From Hygrocybe punicea (lineage: Eukaryota > Basidiomycota > Agaricomycetes > Agaricales > Hygrophoraceae), in the NCBI GenBank assembly GCA_963556145.1, contig OY744470.1, positions 1,364,001-1,428,000 on the forward strand: a stretch of 64,000 bases of DNA. The letters are read 5' to 3'. Made by a program: the position numbers and the translations under genes. The notes under the pieces were generated by a model, which saw only the letters and a list, made by a program, of their open reading frames with translations, did no database searches and was not told the origin of the DNA. The stretch's first letter is position 1; each line of letters starts with the position of its first letter. Positions 24,415 through 35,969 of this stretch are shown here, piece by piece.

Positions 24415-25272
24415 GTGGCACCTCAAAAGAAAAAAGTGAAAACTAATCATGTTGTTGATGGTCTTCCAACAACCTCTATTAATGTTCCTCAGGGTACTTG
24501 TTGGCACAATAACAGTTGTGCATATGACTCAGTTGTATCCATATTGTATGGTATCTGGCAAGATGACAGAACTCTGTATTCAAATTCTTTTAGAAATTTA
24601 AATGGTGAGTTTCTAGGGCTTTTGGTAGATGGTTTTTCCAGATATTATAATAGTGAGTACTCATTGGAAGATGTTCGTGATCTTTTGAGGCGTCATTTAC
24701 ATCAGCATGCACCACAGAGTTTTCCATGGGGAAGGGACACTAGTGTTGATGCTATCTTATATATGTTGTTAGCAACTAGAACCCCTGTTCTTTCTTCCAA
24801 CCTTTCTTGTCCTCAACGTCATCCTGTTGCTAGAGATCAATTAGCATTACTGAGTAATTGCAATATAAATGTTGGAGGGATCACTTCTGGATCTATCCAG
24901 AGTGACATTGATTTGTTTGTGAATGTCACTGGTTCAAAGTGCACAACCTGTAATGACTCACTACTCAGGAAATTCAAGTTTGTGTGTTCTCCTCAGATAT
25001 TAGCCTATCCTGTGTCTGGTGTTAATATGACTGTTAACCATACCTTGGCAGTACCAGTTGAAGGACAGTTACACCAGTATTGTCTCAGAGGTGTTATATA
25101 TCATGGTAGTAATCATTTTACCACTCGTTTTATTAGTTCAGCAGGTCTTGTTTGGTTTCATGATGGAATTGCCACTGGGAGATCTATGGAATATGAAGGA
25201 ATGTTAGATGATGTTGTCCTGACTCAATGCAGGTCAAAACAAGCAAGTATGTCATTGTATGTTTTGGTGTAA
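24415..25272 (+). pseudogene. Helitron 1 C-terminal cysteine-peptidase-like domain
   Basis: The segment GTCWHNNSCAYDSVVSILYG supplies a nucleophile-box-like N-S-C-A-Y-D-S, and about 200 residues later RGVIYHGSNHFTTRFI with LVWFHDGIATG supplies a His box. This order (N..C..S early, H.T.R...W..HDG late) resembles C19/papain-fold peptidases. A CTTCNDSLL Cys pair lies between them. The same domain ends the Helitron at 58854-61225 (WSCAYDSLF ... HFTARIF ... VWFHDG). It is in frame with the helicase after the TAG at 24376, so the ancestral protein was one Rep-helicase-peptidase fusion. Catalytic activity is inferred from motifs only. Confidence 0.6.
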
Positions 25273-25325
25273 GTTGTATATAATAATCTCATGTCATACA
25301 AATTTTTTGAGTAGGACTCGGATAT

Positions 25326-25350
25326 GCCGTGCAAAGCAACGGCCCTCTAG
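25326..25350 (+). other. Helitron 1 3' terminus: hairpin plus CTAG
   Basis: GCCGTGCAAAGCAACGGC folds as a stem GCCGT/ACGGC plus GC/GC around an AAA loop with one bulged A. CTAG follows three bases later (25347-25350). The hairpin matches that of Helitrons 2/3 (GCCATGCAAAGCAATGGC) with a compensating A-T to G-C change in the stem. A second candidate end, TTAG at 25357-25360 followed by T, cannot be excluded. Confidence 0.65.
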
Positions 25351-25357
25351 CTCAAGT

Positions 25358-25490
25358 TAGTGTTGCCACGGCTCGGTCCGAAACCGTTAGCCGATTGAGC
25401 CGAGCCGATGATTAGCCGAGCCGAGCCGTTGCTACGGCTAACGGTTAAACCTCGGCTTAGCCGTGGCTAGCCGTTTTGAGCCGTTACAAA
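25358..25490. repeat. Subterminal-type GCCGAGCC repeats, possible hAT-like end
   Basis: TAGTGTTGCCACGGCTCGG at 25358 begins like the terminal repeat of the hAT-type element at 44010 (TAGTGTTGGGG). It is followed by many copies of GCCGAGCC and AGCCGTT in both orientations, as in subterminal regions of hAT elements. No matching opposite end was found, so this may be a truncated terminus. Confidence 0.4.
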
Positions 25491-25789
25491 ATTTCCAAAT
25501 TAGGAAATATAATGATTTCAAGGTTTCCGGAGTGTTTGCTGGCTCGCAACTGGTTTTCTGGCATTGCCCAAGGCTCAAAACATCACCAGATGACTGCTGT
25601 GCTAATGAAGGATAGATTTTGGTGTAAAATATAATAATACTGAATAATTATTGCATCTACATAGTCTCAATTACCTTGATGAACAACCATGTCGTATCGT
25701 AACTTGTAACAGTCACCATTTGATACTGAAGAGATGAAACATTGAGCCATTAAATCTGACCTATAGAAAGAAGCTCACGTTGTCAATGC

Positions 25790-26330
25790 TTCAGGCGTTA
25801 CTGAGATGCGAGAGGGTTCGTAAGGGAAGCCATTTGAAGCTTGCATTCGTTCTGTTGACCCAAATGTCCGGTTTCGCTGGATCCAGACACTCGATGTGGT
25901 TCGTTGTAGCAAATAAGAGGCAGCAAAATTATGTCTCCTAATTTTTATTTTTATTTTATTTTATTTTATTTGGAGGGTCGACATACCTGACTTCAGCAGC
26001 AGTAACACCATCGAGGCTGTTTAAGAGTCCACACAGACGTAGCCTTGAAGTGTGAGTAGTTTCAGTTGCGTTCATAGGTGGACATAATGTCACAACTGAT
26101 GGAGCATGTAAATGTATAGCCATGCGAGAAAGCGACTTGCCTGATTGAAACATATCCCATTAATGTCGTCAAAGTATTATCACTTATGCAGTACTTATGC
26201 TAGGATTCGGCTTCAAGAAAGGCTGACGACATAGATATCAAGACCGAGTTCGCCAGCTAAGGAATCGATGAGTGATAGTTTACCGCTATCTTTAAACCCT
26301 CCAACCATCAAAGAGTTCCAAAGGGGATCC
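25790..26330 (-). pseudogene. BCS1-type AAA ATPase relic
   Basis: The minus strand gives, in order: GGFKDSGKLSLIDSLAGELG with LDIYVVSLS (Walker A region, where GPPGTGKTSL.. is usual), then CGLLNSLDGVTAAE, then LLFATTNHIECLDPAKPD and WVNRTNASFKW. These are the consecutive blocks of BCS1-like AAA ATPases (SLAGELGLD.YV.SL, LLN.LDGV, LFATTNH.E.LDPA). Walker A is broken (only GK remains), a stop follows VVSLS, the sensor region lacks RPGRMD, and the blocks are separated by non-coding sequence. In living genes BCS1 acts in mitochondrial complex III assembly; fungi carry many diverged copies of unknown role. Confidence 0.7.
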
Positions 26331-27854
26331 ATCGTCGAGCAGAGGTTGCACATGGCAAGGGCTAAATTGTTGTCTCCAATGCCATGTCGATAGCCTTGGA
26401 GCGTGCAAGAGAACCATAAGATGAAAGAAATCAGAATAATTATTGCTATTCGAGAAATATAACTGCTCTCTGAGATTGTTGACTGCCATCATGATTACAT
26501 CCTCGACTCCGAATACTCACACCAGGACAAAATTTGTTTGACAAAATCATGTTCCACCACAAAGGAGAGAATGGTCCTTGCAGGTGGGAGAGTAGGCTAG
26601 TCCCATCAAAATTAGACATCATTTTTTGCAATGCAGGGTTTGACTGACTCACCTTGAAAGAACGGATAGTCCAGGGCAAATGTCCAATATATTCCGCTGA
26701 TGCCCTCAACCGAGTTGTCTACAGGGAGAACGTGAGCATGTTGCTACATGCAGGCTGACATGAAATCACCAAGTGCAACACACAAATAATTGCGAGTATT
26801 ATGAGAGAGACCACAGGTAGAAGATGTCGAGACACCCCCAGTACACAGGGGGATAGGAAAAGGTGATGACTTGTGAAAAGTTTGAGTGCCCAGCACTAGT
26901 GAAACAGATGGAAGGACGTGAAATATGGACCAGAAAATAAGATGATGAAGGCCGAAGACAGGGAGACGCAGAGACAACAGGGACGAGACTTTGCGGTGCT
27001 CAGCACTGGCAAAGATGGTAGAAAGCGACAGGGACAAGTGTTTGCTGGTGCTCGGCACTGGCAAAGATGGTTGAGAAGAACATAAGGCTCTTACGGTCAC
27101 GGTATAGTGAAGCTCAAGTCTCACGGTCACATGATCGAGTTACTGTTGAGCGCCATTCTAAGTCTTTTCTCTTCATCTCCCCTTGATTGAATCATAGGGA
27201 GATTCTTGTCTCTCCTCTCCCCTTGATTGAATCATAGGGAGATGTTCCTTCCTGGTTGTGTTATCTGCCGATGCCGACACTGAGGTTCTTATCTGCCATT
27301 TTGCTATGGCTGGCGTCGTCTTCCCCCTACTCTTTGCTTCCCTGGCTCTGGGTACGCTGACTTATCCCCCTCTTCGTAATGGGTTGTCATCCTATTCATA
27401 TCTTGCACCAGGATCCGCCCGTTTGACACAAGGAACAGATCAAGACCACACCCTCAATACATGTGTCTGCATGCTGTTTCGCTTAGCACCGTATTTTTTT
27501 AATCTCCACGTCTTTTTCCCTTTGCCACTACTGAGACATTCATATTTTTTCTATTGTACTTTTACCAATAATTTGTATTTCATGTGTATTTCATACATCC
27601 ACCATCAAACTCACCCGGTTACGTCTGCATCTTCAACTTATTCACCACGTTGTACAGGAGAAATGTAATTGTTAGTAGCATTCATGGCAGGACAATAGTC
27701 ATACAGCATGCACACAAGTTGCAATACGTCTTGATTGAGATCGGTTACACCCTTGGAAATGTAGTTGAGTTGTCGTGTCTGGAGGTCCGTTAAATTGAAA
27801 TTCACGTCAGTCATCATATATTCGACTGAACTTTGCATAACTCTTTAGACCAAT
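26331..27854. other. Unassigned stretch with two short tandem duplications
   Basis: No convincing gene is seen. CTCCCCTTGATTGAATCATA followed by GGGAGAT is duplicated at about 27177 and 27216. A roughly 60-bp segment containing CACTGGCAAAGATGGT is duplicated near 27002 and 27057. Open frames at 26446-27130 (-) and 27258-27668 (+) show no motif. Confidence 0.45.
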
Positions 27855-30800
27855 ATGCCTCCTCGACGTGGAGCCAAAAAGTCCAAGATGACTGCCTTTG
27901 CAAATGGCGCGCTTCAAACATCCTTCCGAATTCAAGGTAGATATTTCACTTTTAAACCCACTCATATATGGTGCTGACATTCTCATACATATCCAGTACC
28001 TCAACCGTCCACTCCAACTCCTGAACCGATCCATTGAGACAAAGGAAAGGGCAAGGCCATTGAAGTAGACATTGATGATCCCTTTGGTCCCAGCTTTCTA
28101 TCAAGACCTTCCATCCCAGCCATTACACCGATTCGACAGGTGGGGCCTGCGATATTGGACCATGCTCAGCGAAGGGTTCTTTCTGCAAAAGCTAATGACC
28201 CAAACAACGCAGCAGCAGCTGTCGATATTCTATTTACACCATCTCCTTGCTCATGCCGTCCTCGTCAACAAAGGAAGACGCCTGTCGCAGCTTCTTCTTG
28301 CAACCCACCCAACTTATTCTCTTCTGGCAGCCCAATCATACCCATTCGACAAGTCACATTCTGATTACCATTGAGTTCTCCCAGTGATGACCCCTTCACC
28401 TCACTTTCACCTCCACAAGCCTCGACTTCACAGCAACCTTCACTCCCACTCTTTGACCTAGCAACTGCTACGTCCATGCCCTCACCAATGTCGCCAGTGT
28501 CGCCGGTGTCAATGTCCAGCTCTAAGTCTAGTGGGTCAGAATCCAACCATAACCCACGGCCACCTGCAGCAAATCCGGCAACTCGTTCATCGCGAATGAA
28601 TGGTCCCGCAGGCAACAAGTCTTGTCACGTCACATCGGACATGTGGACTTTCTTCGAAAAGATGGGAAACCAGTATAGTTGCATGTTCTGTGGGTATGTG
28701 TTTCCACATCCTAGTTATTATATGATGCTGAACGACTTAAATAGAAATATCCATGCAACGAATCCAAGCTATGAGATTACCAAATTTAGTGTCAAGACAT
28801 CCACCGGGACTATTCGCCGTCACTTGATAGAGGAACACATGAATGTTTGGGTGTCTGGTTGTGACGAGTTGGGCATCAAGATAAAGGCAAAGAGTGCCCA
28901 GGCTGCCCTGGATGGATATCGAAAGGGTAAAGGGCAACCAATGGGACAGATGCCGCAAGAACGCACATCGTACTCGAGGGAAGCTTTCGTTGACGCAATC
29001 ATCGAGTTCATTGTCGGCGATGATCAGGTATATTTTTCGATTGTTTTATATTCCTGTATTGATGAGATATCATTATGTTAGTCAATCAATGTTGTCGAAT
29101 CACCGCATCTGCGTGCAATTTTCCTCATGCTTTGAGAAGAACTTCGGGAGTCGGATATTCCTGGCAGGACTACAATCCGTAAACGCATTGAAGAGACGCT
29201 TCAAGAACATTTAGATCAACTAAGTAAAGACATGCAGGTCAGAGCGGCTGCTACCTGCATTTTGACTATTCTTGTTAATAAAGGAACAGCACTCATTAGG
29301 GAAGATTTCATTCACAATGGATATGTGGTCCGATCCGAATCGTTCTCCTTTCATGGCTATCATGGCTCATTGGATCCAATCGCATACTGAAGAAACCCCC
29401 AGTGGCCATCAACACATTCTCAGATTACGTTCTGACTTGGTGGGATTTCATCGTGTTCCTGGGCGACATGATGGCGAGCATCTCGCCCATGTATTCATAT
29501 ATGTTACTGATCGGCTTATGATTACTCACAAGGTATTCAATATTCAAAGTTTCTTTGTATTCTCGTTGACCCTCATCCTCTCAGATTGGATGGATTACCC
29601 TCGACAATGCCTCAAACACTGATACGTTCATGGCCATATTAGAGCGTGAACTTTGGCAACGGAAAATCAAATTTGACAAAATTGAGTGTCGAATTAGGTA
29701 GGTGACATGATTTTGTTGCTGCACCATAAGTACTAATACTCTTTACCTCCAGATGTTTCCCCCACATTGTCAACCTTGCTTGTAAGGCTGTGCTAGCGGC
29801 AATCACCAATCTTGACTATGTGGCTGAAACCACTGACGACTTTTACCCTGCAAACTTCTTGGAAGGGATTGACCGAGATCCAATTGCAACTGTCCGATCT
29901 CTCATTTGTGCAGTATGTCTCTCTCTTGCTATCTTGTGCAGCAACTTACCTTTTGATGCGAAAACATTAATTTATACTAGATCCGATCATCTTCTCTGCA
30001 CCGACAGTATTTTTCATCCTTGTTTGAGAGATTAGAGCAGAAGGAACTTCTGCGTGACATGGAAGTGAGGTGGTCTTCAACATTACTCATGATTGAACGA
30101 GCCATTGATCTTCAAGAGGTATTTTTAATTTTTAATTTTGTGGCCAATATTTGACGTGGTTATCTAGGTTCTTGACACCTTCCTCGAAAGCTGGGAATTT
30201 TCTGAACTGCACAAGTTCCAGCTCCATGATTCCGACTGGAATGCTCTTCGAAAATTTCAATCTGTTCTCGAGGTGAGTATATTTGATTGTTCCTTTTCTA
30301 TATAATGTATTATCATTGTCAGATTCCACATGCCTTCCAACAAATGTTATCACATGAGAAGACTCCAACATTATGTCACGCCATACCTGCATTTGAAGCG
30401 ATGCTCAATGTCTGGAAAGTACATCAAGAGCAGAATCCGGAAACTTCTGAAATCATCCAGAAGGGGATCGACAAACTTGAATTATATAGTAGCTGAACGG
30501 ACATGGTCCCTGCTTACACACTGGCCATGAGTCTGTATCTAACTAATTTTTTGCTTTTGCTGACGGTTTTTTTCCAGTTCTGGATCCATCCATCAAATTG
30601 ACATGGCTCGAGGAGTACATGCCAGAGCGAGTTGATTGGGCCAAAGATTTATTTATTAATGCCGTATGTACCAATAATATTTCCGCTTTTATCACCTGAA
30701 TTACTCTATCTTACATAGCTTTGCCCATATGACCCTACTACTGGAACCGAGGGTCCTGTAGTAAATGCAGAACCACCTGCAGTCCTGCCACGTCCCACTG

Positions 30801-31301
30801 CGAGAGACATCCTCGGCCTCAACCGTATTCGAGGTCACTCAGTTGTGCAACGGGCAATAGAAGTCGAGGCCGCAGCTTACCTTCGCGATACACAGCCAAC
30901 AACAAAGAGTCTGACATACTGGCAGGTATGTGAGGCCAATGACAGATGTATCCAATTCATGCTAAACATAGTTGGACAAGGAAAATCAACTTCGCTATCC
31001 GAGAATCTTTTCTCTTGCCATGGACATTTTACCGATACAAGCTTCGGCAGTGCCTTGTGAAAGAGTGTTTTCATCAAGCAAGGAAACTATGACTGCACGA
31101 CGGAATCGCATTTCACCTGAATTAATGGAAGCCCTTCAACTTTTGAAGTATTCCATTTGGCAGGGAAGAGGTCTCAATTTTACAGATGGTCTGGATTGGG
31201 GTCAGGAGCTTCATGAGTTGGAGACTTACGATGATGCACAGATGCAGCTCCCAGAAGATGTCAACTCATTCATTCAGTCTCTTACAGAAAAACTTCAGTA
31301 G
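27855..31301 (+). pseudogene. hAT transposase (BED-type, HATC end), four in-frame stops
   Basis: ATG at 27855 (MPPRRGAKKSKMTAFANG). A Ser/Pro-rich leader is followed by a BED-like finger segment (MWTFFEKMGNQYSCMFCGYVF ... GTIRRHLIEEH), then FTMDMWSDPNRSPFMAIMAHW (the catalytic Asp region), GWITLDNASNTD, RIRCFPHIVNLACKAVL, DMEVRWSSTLLMIERAI, TDMVPAYTLAMVLDPSIKLTW. It ends with the hAT dimerisation block FSLAMDILPIQASAVPCERVF with SSSKETMTARRNRISPELM, stop 31299-31301. Many introns of about 50 bp separate these exons. TGA codons at 28035, 28362, 29133 and 30494 interrupt frames that continue on both sides; at 29133 the family expects Arg (FLMLREELRE). The transposase is therefore dead. Terminal repeats were not found. 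Confidence 0.87.
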
Positions 31302-31422
31302 AAATATAAAATTTATTATGAAACGAAGGGACACAAGAACATCACGTAAATAATGTGGTCGACGTGGATGGTAAGACAAATGTACATGATACAAGGAAAA
31401 ACAATGAAACGAGACCAACAAA

Positions 31423-32235
31423 CTACAGAAATGTCTTGCCTTCTATGAACTGGCCCGCTACCTCATTTATCTTCTGAGCCAAACGCAGTGACCTTCCATG
31501 CCTCGGAAGAGATTCATACCACTTTCCAGCAGTCCGACATGGGGCCTTGTTCTGCTGGATGAGTTTGAGATGTTTCTGAAACCAGTCCTCGGCAGTGGGA
31601 GTCCAGTGGCCAACATTGAAAAGGCTCTTCTGCCAAGTTGAGTGCTTTGGCCACCAGGAAAGATGGGAGACCTGTTGGTTCGATCCTACATCACGTTGAC
31701 TTAATGCATGGCTGACGAATCCAGAGAGGGTACCCACTAGTATACACCCTATATACGCCACATATGAGGTCAAGCTCATCTTCACCGAGGTGATCGTCAC
31801 AGAAAGTAGTGCCATCCGCAAAATGGAAGACTTGCCCACAAGAGAAGGCTGCACTAGAGGGGCCAGTAAGAACCTGTCCAGGGCCAACGAATTCCATCGC
31901 GAGGCGCCAGACAATACCACCCTTGAGGATTGCTTCACGTGCATGTGGAGAACGTAGAAAATGGTCTCGAGCCACTTCATAAGCAGCATAATCAGCAGCA
32001 TCAGGCTGGTAGCCAACTGCACGCACACCGAGAGATATGGGGGGTGGTGGAGGGCCTGTCGATGGAGGTGCGTGTGAAAAGGCTGGGCAAGGATTGAGGG
32101 TATTGAAGGGGATTCCGCGTTCCGCAAGATATACCGAACAGCTTCTGTGATATCCCTACACGATCAGAGGCATTGCAGAGCGGTGACCGGACTATCTACT
32201 GTAAGCAGCCAATCAATATTCGCAGTAGCACTCAT
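31423..32235 (-). pseudogene. Damaged uncharacterised Agaricomycete protein (SWWPKHSTW family)
   Basis: ATG at 32235 (MSATANIDWLLTVDSPVTAL). TGA at 32166-32164 interrupts QCL stop SCRDITEAVRYIL, then a one-base frame change near 32110 leads to LAERGIPFNTLNPCPAF. The body reads VGYQPDAADYAAYEVARDHF, LRSPHAREAILKGGIVWRLA, DDHLGEDELDLICGVYR. An intron (31747-31672, phase 0) joins to VSHLSWWPKHSTW, NVGHWTPTAEDWFQKHLKLI and APCRTAGKWYESLPRHG. I recall this layout from many mushroom genomes, always as uncharacterised proteins. No catalytic motif is apparent. One stop and one frameshift make this copy a probable pseudogene. Confidence 0.62.
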
Positions 32236-33286
32236 GGACCCGACAAAATATATATTTTGATCTCTATTGTTCATCATCTCCATCCGCTCAATTGTCAGAT
32301 AATGTTCCTGTCGTTCACGCTGTAGATGCAGGTTCTTGGTGGCTTTGGAACTATATAAAGAAATAAAGATCCTAACCAGTGGGTGTCAGCATAGAAGTGA
32401 CTGGATAAATCAGTGTCGGGAATAGTAGTAAAAGGAAGGGAATGTTAGTAAAAGTAAAGCTGCCGCGTAAAACTGGACTAATAACGACGAATCCGGCGAT
32501 GAACGGAGTGAAAATGGACAAATAATAAAGAACCCGACGATGCCGACGATGTCGGGTACGGCGGGTCGGGTCGGGTCGTGTCGGAAATGATGAAGAAATA
32601 TACGGGAACAACGATAAAGACAATGAAGTGGACTATAAAAAGCTTAAGGATCTATGTGGACGAGCATTTGAAGGGATTAAAAGGCGATTCTGACTAAAGG
32701 GAAATGGGGACTGAGGATATCTTATTTTGTACGGTCGTTGGGGACCATTTTTATAGTACAGGAAACAGTAATCTACTTTCGGACATGTCTACTTTGGCCG
32801 ATGGTAAGCTACAAAGAAAGGTTGGAATGGGGATGTGGAAAGGGGGGTTGCAAAGCAACGAAGACAGGAAATGGAGGGGAAAACGAATATGCAAGGAAAA
32901 GATCTAGAAAGTCCTACATATCTCCGAAAAGATGAGGGGATGCATAAATAAGGTAAATCCGAAGTCAGGGATTGAGTCTGAAGAGATCCATCTCCTGGAA
33001 TTGGAACTCCGAGGCGTTTGAGGCTGCCGGATTTAGCCCAAAAGCGGCCGTCACAAAGCGGCATGTGTCAGGTTACATCGGTCACGTCGGGTCACGTCAC
33101 GTCACGTCACGTCGGGTTATGTCGGGTTCGAATGCAAGTCGAATGGCGGCATTGGGTTGGTCCGGATTCGTGATATATCGATGATATGGACTCAGAGGGA
33201 CGTCGACCCTCTACAACGCAATGGAAAAAGGCTCGACGAACTGAGATCCCATGGCATAGCTGATAACCCGTCCACTGGTCCATCGA
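32236..33286. repeat. Gene-free stretch with two CGGGT-rich clusters
   Basis: GTCGGGT/CGGGTCGGG repeats cluster at 32540-32582, and GTCGGGTCACGTCACGTCAC-type repeats at 33082-33130, about 500 bp apart. The composition is like subterminal repeats of small hAT elements, but I found neither terminal repeats nor a target duplication. Nothing coding is supported between them. Confidence 0.35.
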
Positions 33287-34912
33287 TCAGACGTGTGACG
33301 AAGTCGAAGATTGGGCCCTTTTAGTAGCCACTTGAGGGTGAGGGTCCTGCAAAATATTAAGGGTCCGGTCCCATTCGGTATTTGATGGCATAGGACCGTC
33401 AGCGTAGGCGGTGTCATCCCAATCGAATCCAAAGCGATCATAAAGATGGCAGTCAAGGGTAGTTGTAAATTTAGGAGCAGTGGCATCCGTGTGGCGATCG
33501 CCGACACCATGAATGGACAGCACATCTCGCTGCCAGTGTTCCGCAGGAAGTGGACCCGCAGGTATTGTTTGGCTATTGATTTGATCAGCAGGTTGCCTCG
33601 CCTCACCTTCTTCCAAGGTGGGATCGTCATATTCACCATCGTAGTCGTCGTTACCAAATGGGTCTTTGTTGTCTGGCGCGTTGGGGTTAAATTTGGTACA
33701 GACGTCCCATTCCCTATCAAAGGCATTATATCGCATATGTTCCAGTGGCTTTTCTTCCCACAGATCTTCTATCTCTCTGAAATTGACTCTTGTTCTGAGG
33801 CGAAAGCCATCCATTTCCAGCCAGTGGAAGACAGCAGCCCCTCTCTTCCCCGGTGCACAAAAGCGTTCACCTTCCTTCTGACGAGCCAAGTGAGCGGCTG
33901 TTTCTTGTGCAGTCTCCATGGCAGCAATTTTCTCGTGGCGTACTGCTTGTCGAACAAAGAATTCCTGCCAAGTTTCTCCAAGTTTCTGGCGAGAGCCTGG
34001 ATTTGGCTTAGGGAACTTCTTGGAGGATGTTACATCAGTGGTAGGGCTAGGCGGTGGCAGAGACAACTGCTCCAACTGCCACTGCTGGCAGGCAGCCTGG
34101 ACTTGTGCATTATTGGGTAAGTAGTTTGCCACCTCGGGTTTGGGTGATACGCGTAGGGGCTTGTCGAGGGTGCTCCATATGAACCAGATAGGGATATCGA
34201 CTCTGACGAGTCTTGGGATGTGTGCCAACCATTTGCATTGATGCATGTCAATGACCATGCCTACTCTCGGAATGCTGTCGGTGAAGTCGGCGATCGGTGA
34301 ATCCCACAGTTGCTGGACCCACTCTGGGTGGACCTTGGTTTCGCTAGTGAGTATCTTCACCCAGTTGGGGTCGTCGCCATATGGGACATAGCTGGCTGTG
34401 AAAAATGAGATGGCCATCGAACACAGTCCCATCAACGGTATGAAAGCATCTCGGGACTTCATGGCACACTTTCGGGCTGAGTGTTCACATGTATGAATGC
34501 GGAGGTAGCCGTATGTGTGAGGGATGGGGAAACATCTGTATTCAAGTGGAAAAAAGGCACCCGGGGCTTTTCCCAGTAATTCCTGAGCAACCACATAGAG
34601 AGAGGTTTCGAGATCGTGCCATTTTTCTCAGGTAGCAGCTGATAATTGGAACCCACCACGGATGTGTTCGATAGATAGCGACTTGTAATCACAGACTAGA
34701 CGCTGTATTAATGGGTGATCCCATCATATGGAATAGGGCACAAATGGGAGCTGTGGAAGATCGTTGCGCGCCCAATTCGTTGTATAGGTCCACTCTGGCC
34801 CTGGATCATCACAGTCGAAATTGTGGTAACTGGGGAAGGCAGCTAAGGGACCCGCATTTGGGGAGGTGATTACAAAGTTGTCGAGGATGAAGGTTTTGAA
34901 GGTCGATGGCAT
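33287..34912 (-). pseudogene. Single-exon uncharacterised protein with two in-frame TGA
   Basis: ATG at 34912 (MPSTFKTFILDNFVITSPNA). A single frame runs to the stop at 33289-33287 except for TGA at 34726-34724 (FVPYSI stop WDHPLIQ) and 34630-34628 (LSAAT stop EKWHDLE). The N-terminal part is followed by RDAFIPLMGLCSMAISFFTA, DFTDSIPRVGMVIDM and an aromatic region (VRVDIPIWFIWSTLDKP). A central conserved stretch reads GSRQKLGETWQEFFVRQ ... FRLRTRVNFREIEDLWEE, and the tail is acidic. I recognise the GETW.EFF and R..V...E.ED.W strings from a large Agaricomycete family of unknown function. Both stops could derive from CGA (Arg). Confidence 0.65.
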
Positions 34913-35094
34913 CTGACAGCAGTATTTGGGTTAATAGAATAGGTGCAAAAAAAAAGGTACACACCTATAGGGATGCAAAGGAGCGGTGAAAGACGAAGTC
35001 AAAGAGCTCGCTGATACACTGTACGGGCCAATGAGAATAGATTGACCAATGGGAGCACCTGAGCCAAGGCCAATGGGAGCGTGGAGCTTGTTGA

Positions 35095-35969
35095 CTAGTG
35101 GGGTGTGGGCCATTGCTTTGCATGGCAGGTTACTCGTCCCTTTTTCTTTTTAGCAATGAGAACAAATATTATAATTGAGCATATATAAAAAGTACAGCAT
35201 TATTACCATTACATGACAATAAATCAATATTTGAAAAGTCATCTATATCGCCTTCATTAATGCAAAATGATCTTGTTGACATACCATCATGAAACTATAC
35301 CATCCTGTTGACGAATATGCGTGCAGTAAAATGTATATTACCAAAGTACACAATTCCTCTCAATGTGTAAGCAGTGGATATGTCATCAATTGACAAGTTT
35401 ATAACTTGACTAATTATTAAATTCTCAATAGAGTCAACTGTAAACATGATTAGAGGTGGAATTTTGTTAAATGCAATAAATTTAGTAATATTTCCCCAAC
35501 ACAATTGACATCTGTGCCATTGTCTATTAACTATAATTTGAGCAAGACATGCTGAGATTGTTCCAGAAAATGAATATGAACAGTGAAAGATGGCATCACA
35601 TCTATCATTTTCCAGAATGGTTATGTTTTCACAACTCATACATTTAAGACAAGTTGTAGTCATTGGTTCATTTGCTTTCATTATATAATGGGCCAAATCA
35701 CTTATGGCAATGCCAACTTGACCGTAAGGAAATATTTCGGGTTTTTCTTGATGCAATAAATGTCTGATTGTATTTCTAACTGTTTCTAAATCTGTTCTGT
35801 TATTCTTTGATCGTTTGAATCCTAAGCTCAAAATCTTGAATATTTCATTGATGCTATTGAATCTTTTTTTCCAACTTGATGGATCTTCATTCCATATTGC
35901 TAGTAATATTGTAAAGAGTGAATCATAAGCACAGCTCCAATCTTGCGCATCCCATATAAACCCTTTTGG
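35095..35969 (-). mobile_element. Detached Helitron 3' tail (peptidase domain and terminus)
   Basis: The minus strand from 35969 reads the peptidase-like end of Helitron 2/3: KGFIWDAQDWSCAYDSLFTI ... GFKRSKNNRTDLETVRN ... YTLRGIVYFGNIHFTARIFV. It is followed by the 3' non-coding part, the hairpin (35126-35109) and the terminal CTAG (35098-35095), with T beyond. Compared with the tail of the Helitron at 58785-59654 it differs at about 14 of 178 aligned residues. Homology stops abruptly at CCAAAAGGG (+ 35961-35969), the very position at which the + Helitron (ending 58784) loses its tail. No Rep or helicase is attached. Confidence 0.85.

Larger units (their letters stand above)
17340..25360 (+). 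mobile_element. Helitron 1 (Rep, helicase, peptidase-like), inactive
   Basis: This is an autonomous-type Helitron layout of about 8 kb: a HUH Rep with two Tyr, a Pif1-like helicase and a C-terminal cysteine-peptidase-like domain. It is followed by a 3' hairpin (25326-25343) and CTAG (25347-25350). The 5' terminus (TC) was not located and is placed just before the Rep frame. One frameshift (near 22065) and two stops (23983, 24376) break the coding region. The proteins are clearly diverged from the Helitron pair at 52-64 kb, so this is a different family. Confidence 0.75.

Noticed and set aside
24415..25272. Free-standing host deubiquitinase gene
   Set aside because: The domain is in frame with the Helitron helicase across a single TAG and is fused to it in the 58.8-61.2 kb copy; it is part of the transposon.
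25358..31301. A single hAT element from the TAGTGTTGCC end at 25358 to the transposase stop
   Set aside because: No matching inverted terminal repeat or 8-bp duplication was found right of 31301; the proposed end and the transposase may be unrelated.
32540..33130. Bounded MITE from the two CGGGT clusters
   Set aside because: No terminal inverted repeat or target duplication could be aligned by eye.
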